Shown here: in pieces, positions 42,490 to 51,506 of the stretch
How positions within the stretch are numbered: the first letter of the stretch is position 1
Layout of the letters: each line of letters begins with the position of its first letter
Assembly: GCA_018394315.1 (NCBI GenBank)
Contig: CP074575.1
Span: 1 to 64,000, forward strand
Length of the DNA stretch: 64,000 nt
Reading direction: 5' to 3'
DNA from: Mycoplasmatota bacterium
Lineage (GTDB): Bacteria > Bacillota_I > Bacilli_A > MAG-NZ
The notes under the pieces: model-generated
The model's input: only the letters and a program-made list of their open reading frames with translations
The model's database searches: none
Told to the model about the DNA's origin: nothing
Made by a program: the position numbers and the translations under genes

Positions 42490-43335
42490 TTACCTTATTA
42501 CGTGCCTTAAAGCACCCTCAATTGTTATATTTTTTAAAACTTTAAAATCATTCGGGAATGTTTCAATCCTTTTTTGTACAATTTTTTTTGCACTATTAAG
42601 CAAGTAGTTAAGGTTTTCTTCATTCAACTCTTTACCTATCATTAATTCTTCCATTTCTCTTTCTCTTATACAGTAAGCACTAAAGCCACCTGTAGCGATT
42701 TTAATATCTTGAACAATATTATTTTGAATATCTATTAATGCAGCAACACTCCCTAAAGTAATAGACAATGCATTACGGTAACTATACTTATAAAAATTAA
42801 GTTTAGAATCTTCATTAGGTATGTCAAAAGAAATTGATTTTAGTAATTCATTACTTCCTAAATCAACCTTACCTTTACCTAAGAAGAAATCTTCTATGTC
42901 AACTATCCTTTCACGCTTTTTCGAAATAATAGTTAACTTAGCCCCTAAAACAATTAAAGGCGGAATACTATCTGCTGCTGGTGAACCGTTACAGATATTA
43001 CCTCCAATTGTTCCAGCGTTTCTTATTTGTGGGGAACCAACTGATTCTAATGCTTCTACAAATCCTTTAATTGATTTTGGAAAAATGGACTTATGATTTA
43101 AAACATCTGAAAAAGTGCTGTTAGAACCAATATGGATAGTATTACCTTCTATTTTTACGAAATTAAGTTCTTTTATACTAGATATATCTACTAGAGAAAT
43201 ACCCTCTATTTGTCCTTCATTTAATTTAATTACTAAATCAGTACCACCTGAGATGATTTTTGTTTCTTTATGTTTAGCTAATAATTTAATACACTCTTTT
43301 ACAGTTTCTGCTTTATAAACATCAGCAATATTCAT
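42490..43335 (-). CDS. Xanthine dehydrogenase FAD-binding subunit
   Basis: A 281-residue FAD_binding_5/CO dehydrogenase flavoprotein subunit: KIISGGTDLVIKLNEG, RNAGTIGGNICNGSPAAD for FAD binding, LGSVAAL and IATGGFSAYCIRE. It shares one base with the upstream amidohydrolase gene. Confidence 0.95.
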   Translation of the reverse strand: MNIADVYKAETVKECIKLLAKHKETKIISGGTDLVIKLNEGQIEGISLVDISSIKELNFVKIEGNTIHIGSNSTFSDVLNHKSIFPKSIKGFVEALESVGSPQIRNAGTIGGNICNGSPAADSIPPLIVLGAKLTIISKKRERIVDIEDFFLGKGKVDLGSNELLKSISFDIPNEDSKLNFYKYSYRNALSITLGSVAALIDIQNNIVQDIKIATGGFSAYCIREREMEELMIGKELNEENLNYLLNSAKKIVQKRIETFPNDFKVLKNITIEGALRHVIR

Positions 43336-44669
43336 TATTTACTTATACCTGAAACCTTAATCTGTTCAGCTATTAAATTATTCGCATCAGCTTTTAACTC
43401 TTCTTCATCAATTGTTAATAATTTTCTATCTAACATTACAATCTTACCATCAATAATAGTTGTTTGAACATTACTAGCTCTTGTGTTATAAACTAGATTC
43501 GCAATAACATCAACATCTCTGGTTGGACTAGAATGAATATTGTTGGTGTCAACAATTACAACGTCAGCTAATTTACCAACTTCTAGACTCCCAAGTTCAT
43601 TTTCTTTACACATAGCTTTAGCTCCGCCTATTGTAGCTAGTTCAAATACTGTATGTGCTGGCATAATGGTAGGTGAAAGTAATCTAGCTTTTTGAATTAA
43701 TGAAGCACTTCTCATCTCAGTAAACATATCCAAATTATTAGTACAAGGTGCACCATCAGCACCGATAGAAACGTTTGCCCCCATTTCTAACAACTCTGGA
43801 ATTTTAGCTATCCCAGAAGCAAGCTTTAAATTCGAACTCGGACAATGAACCACCTTAGTACCAGTGTCTGCAATAATTTTCATCTCATTATCGTCAATCC
43901 AAATACAGTGTGCTAGTACTAATTTTTCTCCAGTTAGACCAATATGATGTAAATATTCAAGATTTCTCATGCCATGCATCGATTCCACGATTTCACATTC
44001 CCCCTGATTCTCCGAAGCATGAGTGTGGATCATAACATCATATTTTTTCGCTAAGTCTTTAACTTCTAATAATAACTCTTCACTACAAGAAACAACAAAC
44101 CTAGGTGCAAAAGCATAAGTGATTCTACCATCCGCAGCCCCATGCCACTTTTCTAGTAGTCTAACGCTTTCATCAATTGAAGATCGTGTCTCTTCCATTA
44201 ATCGTTCATCAGCATTACCAAAATCCATCATACACTTACCAACAACTGCTCTAAAACCTGTTTCGTCAATTGCTTCCATAATTTTTTCAGTATGATTTAC
44301 TGTAGCCATATCAATTATCGAAGTAGTACCACCCATAATTAATTCCGCAATACCTAATTTTGCAGATACATAATTAGATTCAGCAGTATGCGAACCCTCC
44401 AATGGCCATATTCTTTCTCTTAGCCAAGGCATTAATTCCATATCATCACCTTGTCCTCTAAAAAGAGTTTGAGTTAGATGAATATGAGCTTGAATCAGAC
44501 CTGGTATAACAACCCTATTTGTTGCGTCAATAACTTGATCACACTCCGCGTTAATTACTTTAGCAATCTCTTTAATCTTGTTACCCTCAATTAATAGATC
44601 GCCTATGAACTGATCCCTATTCTTGTTCATAGTAACTATGGTTCCATTTTTGACTAATATAGTACTCAT
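43335..44669 (-). CDS. Amidohydrolase, MTA/SAH deaminase or guanine deaminase type
   Basis: A 444-residue metal-dependent deaminase. Metal ligands are in GLIQAHIHLTQTLFRGQGDD, IHTHASENQGE, LAHCIWIDD and IGADGAPCTNN. The sequence is closest in recall to 5-methylthioadenosine/S-adenosylhomocysteine deaminases and related purine deaminases. As first gene of the xanthine dehydrogenase operon, it most likely deaminates a purine (guanine or 8-oxoguanine class), but family members cannot be separated by eye. Confidence 0.82.
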   Translation of the reverse strand: MSTILVKNGTIVTMNKNRDQFIGDLLIEGNKIKEIAKVINAECDQVIDATNRVVIPGLIQAHIHLTQTLFRGQGDDMELMPWLRERIWPLEGSHTAESNYVSAKLGIAELIMGGTTSIIDMATVNHTEKIMEAIDETGFRAVVGKCMMDFGNADERLMEETRSSIDESVRLLEKWHGAADGRITYAFAPRFVVSCSEELLLEVKDLAKKYDVMIHTHASENQGECEIVESMHGMRNLEYLHHIGLTGEKLVLAHCIWIDDNEMKIIADTGTKVVHCPSSNLKLASGIAKIPELLEMGANVSIGADGAPCTNNLDMFTEMRSASLIQKARLLSPTIMPAHTVFELATIGGAKAMCKENELGSLEVGKLADVVIVDTNNIHSSPTRDVDVIANLVYNTRASNVQTTIIDGKIVMLDRKLLTIDEEELKADANNLIAEQIKVSGISK

Positions 44670-44892
44670 AAAATCTCCCCTTTCATATCAAAAAATCTTC
44701 GAATTAATTAAAATAATAACTAAATATAATTTTCACTGTCTCTTACTACCAATTTATGCAAAATAATATGAAAAACAACCCAAATAAAGCAAAAGTGTAA
44801 ACTAAATGATTTCCCTTATTTTACATTATTTACGCGAAATAGTAAAGGATACCCACGTTCAGTAAACTATAAACCCAAGACAGTTCACTTAT
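44670..44892. other. Upstream region of the purine operon
   Basis: A long AT-rich leader/promoter region for the operon 44669-38063. I looked for a purine riboswitch core and did not find one. No other structure is supported. Confidence 0.5.
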
Positions 44893-44919
44893 AAAAAAAT
44901 CACTCATAAAAAGTGATTT
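44893..44919 (-). terminator. Terminator
   Basis: AAATCACT/AGTGATTT stem, 7-nt loop, minus-strand T run, after the gene at 44963. Confidence 0.78.
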
Positions 44920-44962
44920 ATCTATACAAATTTAAACGACTTATCTTATTTATAACACTTAT

Positions 44963-45376
44963 CTATACCTTTTCTAGCTTTAAGTAACGATATTTATTAA
45001 CTCTATAGTTAATTAAATATAATCCCACAAAGTATAGAACGATAAAAATATTACCAACTTGATTTCCATAACTTTGTCTAATGAAGTAATCAAACAATAA
45101 ACCTAGCGCCCCCATCAGCAGCAAGGCAATTATAAAATTCCAACTTTCTTTAAATTTCATGACATAAACATGTCTCTTGTTTTGATTATCAATCTCAAAG
45201 CACTGAGGAAGTGATTGATAAAAGGCAACCTTTAGTTGTATGTTATATTTCCCTGGTTCTAAATTGTACTTTTTCACCTCATTGGGGCTTAAAGTTTCTA
45301 CAAATATATTATTGATAAAAAGATGGATTTTTTTATTTTTTGCCATAGTTTTTGACTCAGTATTTATTATTAGCAT
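44963..45376 (-). CDS. Membrane protein of unknown function
   Basis: A 137-residue protein. The N-terminal ~75 residues form a beta-rich cytoplasmic domain with PGKYNIQLKVAF, a pattern like carboxypeptidase-regulatory/PEGA-like folds; two helices follow (~80-98 and 105-125). The start at 45376 has an AAGGAG site. No function recognised. Confidence 0.7.
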   Translation of the reverse strand: MLIINTESKTMAKNKKIHLFINNIFVETLSPNEVKKYNLEPGKYNIQLKVAFYQSLPQCFEIDNQNKRHVYVMKFKESWNFIIALLLMGALGLLFDYFIRQSYGNQVGNIFIVLYFVGLYLINYRVNKYRYLKLEKV

Positions 45377-45664
45377 AATATACTCCTTAACTAAGTTTAT
45401 TTGTTAAATAATACCATAAACTAGAAAAAAATACTAATTGAATAGAGAGTATTTTCGTTTTAAAAAAACCTTTGATTTACAAAGCTTTTTAGTATAGTTA
45501 CTCTAAAAAAAGATTCTAATTTAGAAAATCCAAACAATTACAAAATTTGCAAATAAGTAAATATATGGTAAAATTTAAAGTGTAAAACCGTTTTTCAATA
45601 TGTATTTTTATGTTAAAAAAGGACATTTTTTTAAACGGAAAAAAAATTAGGGGGAGAAACATTA
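45377..45664 (+). promoter_or_regulatory. Promoter and leader of the purine permease gene
   Basis: A promoter TTTGCA-N17-TAAAAT (45546-45574, with TGG before the -10) would give an ~85-nt leader. The leader has a CCGTTT/AAACGG inverted repeat (45588-45593 and 45633-45638) and a GGGGGAG ribosome site. I do not recognise a known riboswitch. Confidence 0.5.
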
Positions 45665-47005
45665 ATGGAATTCTTAAACAAGTTTTTTAAGCTTCAAGAA
45701 AGAAAAACTAACGTTAAGACTGAATTCATTGCTGGTTTAACTACTTTCTTAGCAATGGCTTACATTCTATTCGTTAATTCTGAAATGTTATCAACTACAG
45801 GTATGACTTGGGGTGCAGTATTCACTGCAACTGCAATCGCTGCTATAGTTGGTACACTAATCATGGGATTATTAGCAAATTATCCTGTTGCATTAGCTCC
45901 AGGTATGGGATTGAATGCATTCTTCGCATTTACAGTAGCTGCACCATGGGCTATGGGATTCTCATGGCAACAAGCCTTAGCTGCCGTATTCTGTTCAGGG
46001 ATCGTATTCTTATTATTATCTCTATCAGGAATTCGTGAAAGAGTAATCAATGCTATTCCAAACAACTTGAAATATGCTGTTGGTGGAGGTATCGGGTTAT
46101 TCATCGCATTTATCGGGTTAAAAAATGCTGAAATAGTATCATTTGGGGTATTAGAAAATGCTGCTTTCCAAAGTGGATATGAAGTAATTCCTAAATTAGG
46201 TAATTTATCTGGAAATACATTATTAGCCCTAGTCGGACTGGTTATCACAATCATTCTTTATGTTAGAGGTACAAAAGGTGCAATTTTCCTAGGTATCGTT
46301 GCTACATCTATCGTTGGTATGATATTTGGACTAGTTGATTTACCAAATGGGTTTGCAAGTGTACCAGTAGCTCCACACTTAGGATCTTTCGTAGAAGGTT
46401 TCAAAAATATCGATATATTACAGTTTGCTATAGTAGTATTTGTTCTATTATTCGTTGATTTCTTCGACACTGCAGGTACGTTAGTATCAGTAGGTAGAAG
46501 TGCTGGTTTAGTAAATGATGAAGGTGTATTAGAAGGTAGTTCTAAAGCATTACTAGCTGACTCAACTGCTACAGTAGTTGGTGCTGTTGTTGGTACTTCA
46601 AACACTACTTCTTACATTGAATCACTAGCTGGTATTGAAGAAGGTGGACGTACTGGATTAACTGCTGTATTTACTGCTTTATTCTTCTTAGTATTTATGT
46701 TCTTAAGTCCATTATTAAGTGTTGTTACAGCTGCAGTTACAGCTCCAGCATTAATAATGGTTGGTATCTTGATGGCATCACAACTTAAGGAAATTGAATG
46801 GAAGAAAACTGAAATCGCAATTCCTGCATTCTTAACACTAATCATTATGCCATTAACTTATTCAATAGCTAATGGTATCGCAATTGGATTTATCGCTTAT
46901 ACAATCTCAATGATTACTGCAGGTAAACGTAAAGAATTAGATATTCTTCTTTATATCTTATCTTTAGTATTTATCTTCTATTTCATTACTCCATTCTTAG
47001 CATAA
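45665..47005 (+). CDS. NCS2-family purine permease (AzgA/PbuG type)
   Basis: A 446-residue permease with about 12-14 helices, matching the AzgA/PbuG guanine-hypoxanthine-adenine transporter group: KTEFIAGLTTFLAMAYILFV, ALAPGMGLNAFFAFTV, DFFDTAGTLVSVGR and SNTTSYIESLAGIEEGGRTG. It is a proton-driven uptake system. Its place beside adenine deaminase and xanthine dehydrogenase genes supports adenine/hypoxanthine uptake. Own promoter and terminator. Confidence 0.92.
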   Translation: MEFLNKFFKLQERKTNVKTEFIAGLTTFLAMAYILFVNSEMLSTTGMTWGAVFTATAIAAIVGTLIMGLLANYPVALAPGMGLNAFFAFTVAAPWAMGFSWQQALAAVFCSGIVFLLLSLSGIRERVINAIPNNLKYAVGGGIGLFIAFIGLKNAEIVSFGVLENAAFQSGYEVIPKLGNLSGNTLLALVGLVITIILYVRGTKGAIFLGIVATSIVGMIFGLVDLPNGFASVPVAPHLGSFVEGFKNIDILQFAIVVFVLLFVDFFDTAGTLVSVGRSAGLVNDEGVLEGSSKALLADSTATVVGAVVGTSNTTSYIESLAGIEEGGRTGLTAVFTALFFLVFMFLSPLLSVVTAAVTAPALIMVGILMASQLKEIEWKKTEIAIPAFLTLIIMPLTYSIANGIAIGFIAYTISMITAGKRKELDILLYILSLVFIFYFITPFLA

Positions 47006-47006
47006 T

Positions 47007-47030
47007 AAAAGCCCTATGGGCTTTTTTTTT
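47007..47030 (+). terminator. Terminator after the purine permease
   Basis: AAAAGCCC/GGGCTTTT stem, TAT loop, T9 run. Confidence 0.92.
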
Positions 47031-47039
47031 GTTCAATAT

Positions 47040-47513
47040 TTATCCACCACCCCTTAAATGTGCTTTTCTAAAATTATCGATGAACTTATTAAAAATATCA
47101 TCCTTTATATAAAAATATATTTTAATTTGTCTAAGAGAAATAGAAAACCTTTCAACTATTCTAACTGGATGTACTTCAACATACCATTCTTTACCATAAT
47201 ATCTATAATTAGCATGATATTTAGCTATTCCACTAAAATAGCTATGAAACTCATCGCGATTAAATCCATGCATTAAAGACACATGTTCCCTCTCTTTTTT
47301 AATATTTATAATTTTCACGAAGTAATCAAAATTTTCATTACTCTTCATAATGAACGTCGGTTTTTCTACATAATTAACCTCGTTCTTAGAGAGAAGAAAA
47401 TCAAAAAGATCATTATTTTTTATTTCTTCAACATAGATTCTTTTTACATTTTTTATGTCCTCAAATCGAGAATTACTAGTATTTGGAAAACCTTGAATTA
47501 GAATAGACTTCAT
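47040..47513 (-). CDS. Hypothetical protein
   Basis: A 157-residue soluble protein, basic and aromatic-rich, with no recognised motif. ATG 47513 follows AAGGTGA. It sits alone between the purine permease and AOR genes, convergent with the former. Confidence 0.6.
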   Translation of the reverse strand: MKSILIQGFPNTSNSRFEDIKNVKRIYVEEIKNNDLFDFLLSKNEVNYVEKPTFIMKSNENFDYFVKIINIKKEREHVSLMHGFNRDEFHSYFSGIAKYHANYRYYGKEWYVEVHPVRIVERFSISLRQIKIYFYIKDDIFNKFIDNFRKAHLRGGG

Positions 47514-47633
47514 AATCATCACCTTAATTTATATTTAACAATTATAACATGAAATTTCCATAAAAACCCGTTTTATATTTTCCATTTTTAGTATATAATA
47601 GTAACAATTACATAATTTACAAGGAGGTATTAT

Positions 47634-49415
47634 ATGTTTGGGTATATGGGAAAACTATTAAGGGTTAACCTTACTACTAGCGATATTAAAATCGAAGATC
47701 TAGATTTTGAAATGGCTAAAAAATTTGTAGGAGGAAGAGGACTAGGTACTAAAATACTTATGGATGAAATTGATCCTACTATTGATGCATTAAGTCCTGA
47801 AAATAAGATTATTTTTATTAACGGTCCTATGAGTGGGACACCTACACCTACCGGTGGTAGATACATGGTTGTTACAAAATCACCATTAAGTGGAACAATC
47901 GCTTCATCTAATTCTGGTGGTACGTGGGGTGCAAGACTTAAGTATGCTGGGTTTGACGGAATTATTGTTGAGGGTAAATCTGAGAAACCGGTTTATCTAG
48001 AAATTAATGAAAGCAATATTCAAATCAAAGATGCATCTAATGTTTGGGGTAAATATGTATCTGAAACAACAGATATTTTAGCTAAACCCGGAAACAACGT
48101 TTTAACTATCGGTCCTGCTGGTGAAAAACTAAGCAAGATGGCTGCAATCATGAATGAAAAAGACCGTGCTGCTGGTCGTAGTGGTGTTGGAGCAGTTATG
48201 GGTAGTAAAAATTTAAAAGCAATCGTTACTTCAGGTAAGTTAAAACCAGAATTAGCTAATGCAGAAGAGTTAAAAGTAGTAGTAAAAGATGCTAATAAGA
48301 AAATTAGAGAAAATGGTGTAACTGGTCAGGGATTACCTACATATGGTACTGCTGTATTAGTTAACATAATTAATGCTAATGGTATCATGCCAGTAAATAA
48401 CTTCCAAGAAGGTGTCTTTGAACACGCTGAAGATATCTCTGGAGAAACATTAGCTGAAAAATATTTAGTAAGAAAAGATCCATGTCATAGATGTCCAATA
48501 GGATGTGGTCGATACTGTAAAACTGATAAAGTTGAAGGTGGAGGACCAGAATACGAAACAATTTGGGCATTTGGTTCAGATTGTGGTGTTAAGGATTTAG
48601 AGAAAGTTATTGAAGCTAACTATTGGTGTAATCAACTTGGTTTAGATACAATAAGTGCTGGTTCTACATTAGCTGCAGCAATGGAATTGTATGAACAAGG
48701 TGATATCACTGATGCAGATTTTGATGGAGTTAAATTAGAATTTGGTAATGAAGATTCAATTGTACATTGGACTAAGAAAATGGGACTAAGAGAAGACTTT
48801 GGAGATAAATTAGCAGATGGTTCATATCGTTTATGTGAGTCATATGGTAAACCAGAGTTATCAATGTCAGTTAAAAAACTTGAAATTCCTGCTTATGACC
48901 CTCGTGGAGTTCAAGGACATGGTTTACAATATGCTACTTCAAATCGTGGTGGATGTCATGTTCGTGGTTATATGATTTCTCCTGAAATTTTAGCATTACC
49001 AGAAAAATTAGAAAGATTAGAATTAGATGGGAAAGAAGTTTGGGTTAAGATATTCCAAGACTTAACTGCATTCATTGATTCATCAGGATTATGTTTATTC
49101 ACTTCTTTCGCAATAGGTGCACAAGAATATGCTGATATGTTTAATTCTATAGTGGGAACTAATTGGACAGCTGATGATGTATTAAAAGCTGGTGAGAGAA
49201 TTTACAACTTAGAAAAACAATTTAATATCGCAGCTGGTATTACTCCTGAAGAGGATACATTACCTCCAAGATTACTAAATGATCCAATGCCTAGTGGACC
49301 TACAGAAGGTCATGTTCATCACTTAGATAAATTATTACCTAAGTATTATGAAGTTCGTGGTTGGGATGAAACTGGTGCCCCAACACCTGAAAAACTAAAA
49401 GAATTAGGATTATAA
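47634..49415 (+). CDS. aor: Aldehyde:ferredoxin oxidoreductase (tungsten enzyme)
   Basis: A 593-residue AOR-family enzyme that oxidises aldehydes to acids with ferredoxin and a tungsto-bispterin. Visible: N-terminal GYMGKLLRVNLTT, FVGGRGLGTKILMDE, the 4Fe-4S ligands in DPCHRCPIGCGRYC, DRAAGRSGVGAVMGSKNLKA for pterin, and the fourth Cys in DSSGLCLF. It is the probable consumer of the tungstate transport and cofactor genes at 24857-33149. Ribosome site AAGGAGGT. Accessory MoaD-like and ThiF genes follow. Confidence 0.95.
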   Translation: MFGYMGKLLRVNLTTSDIKIEDLDFEMAKKFVGGRGLGTKILMDEIDPTIDALSPENKIIFINGPMSGTPTPTGGRYMVVTKSPLSGTIASSNSGGTWGARLKYAGFDGIIVEGKSEKPVYLEINESNIQIKDASNVWGKYVSETTDILAKPGNNVLTIGPAGEKLSKMAAIMNEKDRAAGRSGVGAVMGSKNLKAIVTSGKLKPELANAEELKVVVKDANKKIRENGVTGQGLPTYGTAVLVNIINANGIMPVNNFQEGVFEHAEDISGETLAEKYLVRKDPCHRCPIGCGRYCKTDKVEGGGPEYETIWAFGSDCGVKDLEKVIEANYWCNQLGLDTISAGSTLAAAMELYEQGDITDADFDGVKLEFGNEDSIVHWTKKMGLREDFGDKLADGSYRLCESYGKPELSMSVKKLEIPAYDPRGVQGHGLQYATSNRGGCHVRGYMISPEILALPEKLERLELDGKEVWVKIFQDLTAFIDSSGLCLFTSFAIGAQEYADMFNSIVGTNWTADDVLKAGERIYNLEKQFNIAAGITPEEDTLPPRLLNDPMPSGPTEGHVHHLDKLLPKYYEVRGWDETGAPTPEKLKELGL

Positions 49416-49420
49416 AAACC

Positions 49421-49449
49421 AAGGAATGAATTGTCTCAATTCATTCCTT
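49421..49449 (+). terminator. Perfect 13-bp hairpin between aor and the radical SAM gene
   Basis: Arms AAGGAATGAATTG and CAATTCATTCCTT, TCT loop. It is followed only by a weak AT stretch without a T tract, so it may be a partial terminator, an mRNA stabiliser for aor or an attenuator lowering downstream expression. Confidence 0.65.
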
Positions 49450-49458
49450 AATTAATAT

Positions 49459-50490
49459 ATGAAAAAGATATAATTAGAATTAACTTCTAATTGTAATTTG
49501 AACTGCCCGATGTGTTATTGCAGTTCTTGGGACTCAGAAACTAATGACATGACAAAAGAGATGATCGATACACTGTATGAACAGATCAAAGACGTAGAAT
49601 TAGAATCAATTGTATTCGCGGGTATAGGTGAACCTTCGTTTAGTAAGAACTTTCTATATGCAACACAAAAATTTAAAGATTTTAAATTAGAAATAACGTC
49701 AAATGGATTAGTAAGTCCTGGCAAAACTGATATATTGTGCAATTACTTTGATAAAATAATTATTTCTGTAGATGGTATTGATGAGGATTACTATAAGATG
49801 CGTAATGCTTCATTTGAGAATCTACTATCTACTTTAAGAATAATCAAAGACTACAAGTATAAAAATAACACAAAAGTTCCTAATGTAGAATTTGCATTTG
49901 TTTTAACAAAATCAAATAAAGATACATTATTTGATTTTGTAAATCTCGCTAGAGATTATAATGCTGATAAAATCCTAGTATCTCATTTATTACCAGGAAA
50001 CGAAGAACAAGTTAAAGATATTTTTTACACAAGATACGAGAACAAAGAAGGTAAAGATTTTGCTCATAAAATTAACAATTATTCTTATTATGGTAACCGC
50101 ATAATAATGAGTTTACCTTACATGGAGATTAAGACTGATAGAGTTTGTCCTTTTATCGATAAAGAATATACTTATATAGACTATTTAGGTAATGTTATTC
50201 CGTGTTATAGATATAGTAACGAGTATGATGAGTATGTTTTCGGAAGAAAAAAACGCGTTTTGAAACATTCATTTGGGAACATTAGTAAAGACACACTTAA
50301 AAACGTTTATAACTCAAATGAATATCAAAATTTTAGAACTAGTGTAGAACTTAACAAGTTCCCAAGTTGTGTTGACTGCGATTTACAAGATGGTTGTAGT
50401 TTTATAGATACAACAGAATGTGACTGCTTAAGTTATGAACCCACTTGTGGGGATTGTTTATGGAATAGAAACATTATTAGATGTACATAG
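49459..50490 (+). CDS. AOR-linked radical SAM protein with an in-frame stop at codon 5
   Basis: A SPASM-type radical SAM protein. The family start MKKIYLELTSNCNLNC is recognisable as ATG 49459 MKKI, then TAA (49471-49473), then LELTSNCNLNCPMCYC. The cluster motif CNLNCPMC begins at 49492. The next usable start, TTG 49498, would lose the first cluster Cys. The rest is intact to 50490: SIVFAGIGEPSFS, then C-terminal CVDCDLQDGCSF and a Cys-rich end for auxiliary clusters. No ribosome site precedes the ATG. Either the gene is recently broken, the base is a sequence error (TAT/TAC to TAA), or initiation is unusual. Confidence 0.75.
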
Positions 50491-50498
50491 GTGATTAT

Positions 50499-50735
50499 AT
50501 GAAAATTAATGTAAAACTATTTGCTACCTTTAGAATCGGTAGAGGTAAAATCGTTTATTTAGATTATTATGAAGGAATGACTGTCAAAAATATTATTGAT
50601 GAATTAGGAATAAAAAAAGAAGAAATAGCAATTATCATTGTAGGTCCACATGATGGAACTCCTGAAAAAATGCTAACTTTCAAAGTGGAGCCCAATATGA
50701 CCGTTCATTTATTTCCGCCAGTTGCTGGAGGGTAA
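50499..50735 (+). CDS. MoaD-like sulfur carrier
   Basis: A 78-residue beta-grasp sulfur carrier ending in VAGG; the terminal Gly-Gly is adenylated and thiocarboxylated. ATG 50499 follows AGGTGAT; the ORF start at 50481 is rejected. It is followed at once by a MoeB/ThiF gene, its activating enzyme. The AOR context suggests molybdopterin dithiolene synthesis for the tungsten cofactor. Confidence 0.9.
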   Translation: MKINVKLFATFRIGRGKIVYLDYYEGMTVKNIIDELGIKKEEIAIIIVGPHDGTPEKMLTFKVEPNMTVHLFPPVAGG

Positions 50736-50736
50736 T

Positions 50737-51420
50737 ATGATTGAGAGATACCAAAGAAACATGAATATGCTAAGTAAAGAAGAAATCATTAAAATCAATA
50801 ATGCTAAAATCTGTGTTATTGGTTGTGGAGGACTTGGTGGCTTTATTATTGAAGGCTTAACTAGACTTGGTTTTGAAAAACTGACAATTGTTGATAAAGA
50901 TGTTTTTGATGAAACAAATTTAAACCGTCAACTTTTCTCTTCTCATTCTAACTTAGGTGAGTTAAAAGCAACGACTGGAGCAAAAAGAATTAAGGAAATC
51001 AATAATAGATGTACTCCAACGCCAATAAATGATGAACTAAACGAAAGTAACATTATAGATATTATTAAAGGTCATGATATTGTTATTGATGCCGTTGATA
51101 ATGTGAAAACAAAATTACTTTTACAAGAATATTGTGAAATATTAAATATTCCTTTGGTACATGGAGCTATTGGCGGTTGGTACGGTCAAGTAGCAGTAAT
51201 ACTTCCCGGAGATAAGCTATTAAGTAGAATTTACCGTACTCTGGAAAGCGGTATTGAGAAAACTTTAGGAAATCCTTCTTTTACTCCAGCTATTATAGCT
51301 AATTTTATGGTTTCTGAGGCATTAAAACTATATCTTAATAAAGGTGATGTTTTAAGAAATAAACTATTAATGTTAGATCTTCTAAGCAACGAATTAGATT
51401 TAATAGAATTTACTAAGTAA
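50737..51420 (+). CDS. ThiF/MoeB-family adenylyltransferase, second copy
   Basis: A 227-residue E1-like enzyme closely related to 32475-33149: VIGCGGLGGFIIEGLTRLG, DKDVFDETNLNRQL, IDAVDNVKTK, VHGAIGGWYGQVA. ATG 50737 follows GGAGG; the TTG at 50722 is rejected. It probably activates the MoaD-like protein encoded 1 bp upstream. The two copies suggest separate molybdenum and tungsten branches or simple duplication. Confidence 0.9.
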   Translation: MIERYQRNMNMLSKEEIIKINNAKICVIGCGGLGGFIIEGLTRLGFEKLTIVDKDVFDETNLNRQLFSSHSNLGELKATTGAKRIKEINNRCTPTPINDELNESNIIDIIKGHDIVIDAVDNVKTKLLLQEYCEILNIPLVHGAIGGWYGQVAVILPGDKLLSRIYRTLESGIEKTLGNPSFTPAIIANFMVSEALKLYLNKGDVLRNKLLMLDLLSNELDLIEFTK

Positions 51421-51470
51421 AATGATTATAACTTTATTTTTAGGATTGACTAAAGTTAAATATTAATATG

Positions 51471-51496
51471 AAAAAAGCATCATTAGATGCTTTTTT
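51471..51496. terminator. Bidirectional terminator
   Basis: AAAAAAGCATC/GATGCTTTTTT stem with ATTA loop. Confidence 0.9.
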
Positions 51497-51506
51497 GATG
51501 AAAATT

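Noticed and set aside
44670..45664. Purine riboswitch upstream of the xanthine dehydrogenase operon or the purine permease
   Set aside because: I could not find the conserved junction and loop-loop elements on either strand; only a simple inverted repeat is present at 45588-45638.
45880..46845. Several open frames antisense to the purine permease
   Set aside because: They are shadow frames of a clear permease gene, with low-complexity Asn/Thr/Ile/Pro composition typical of reverse-strand reading of membrane genes.
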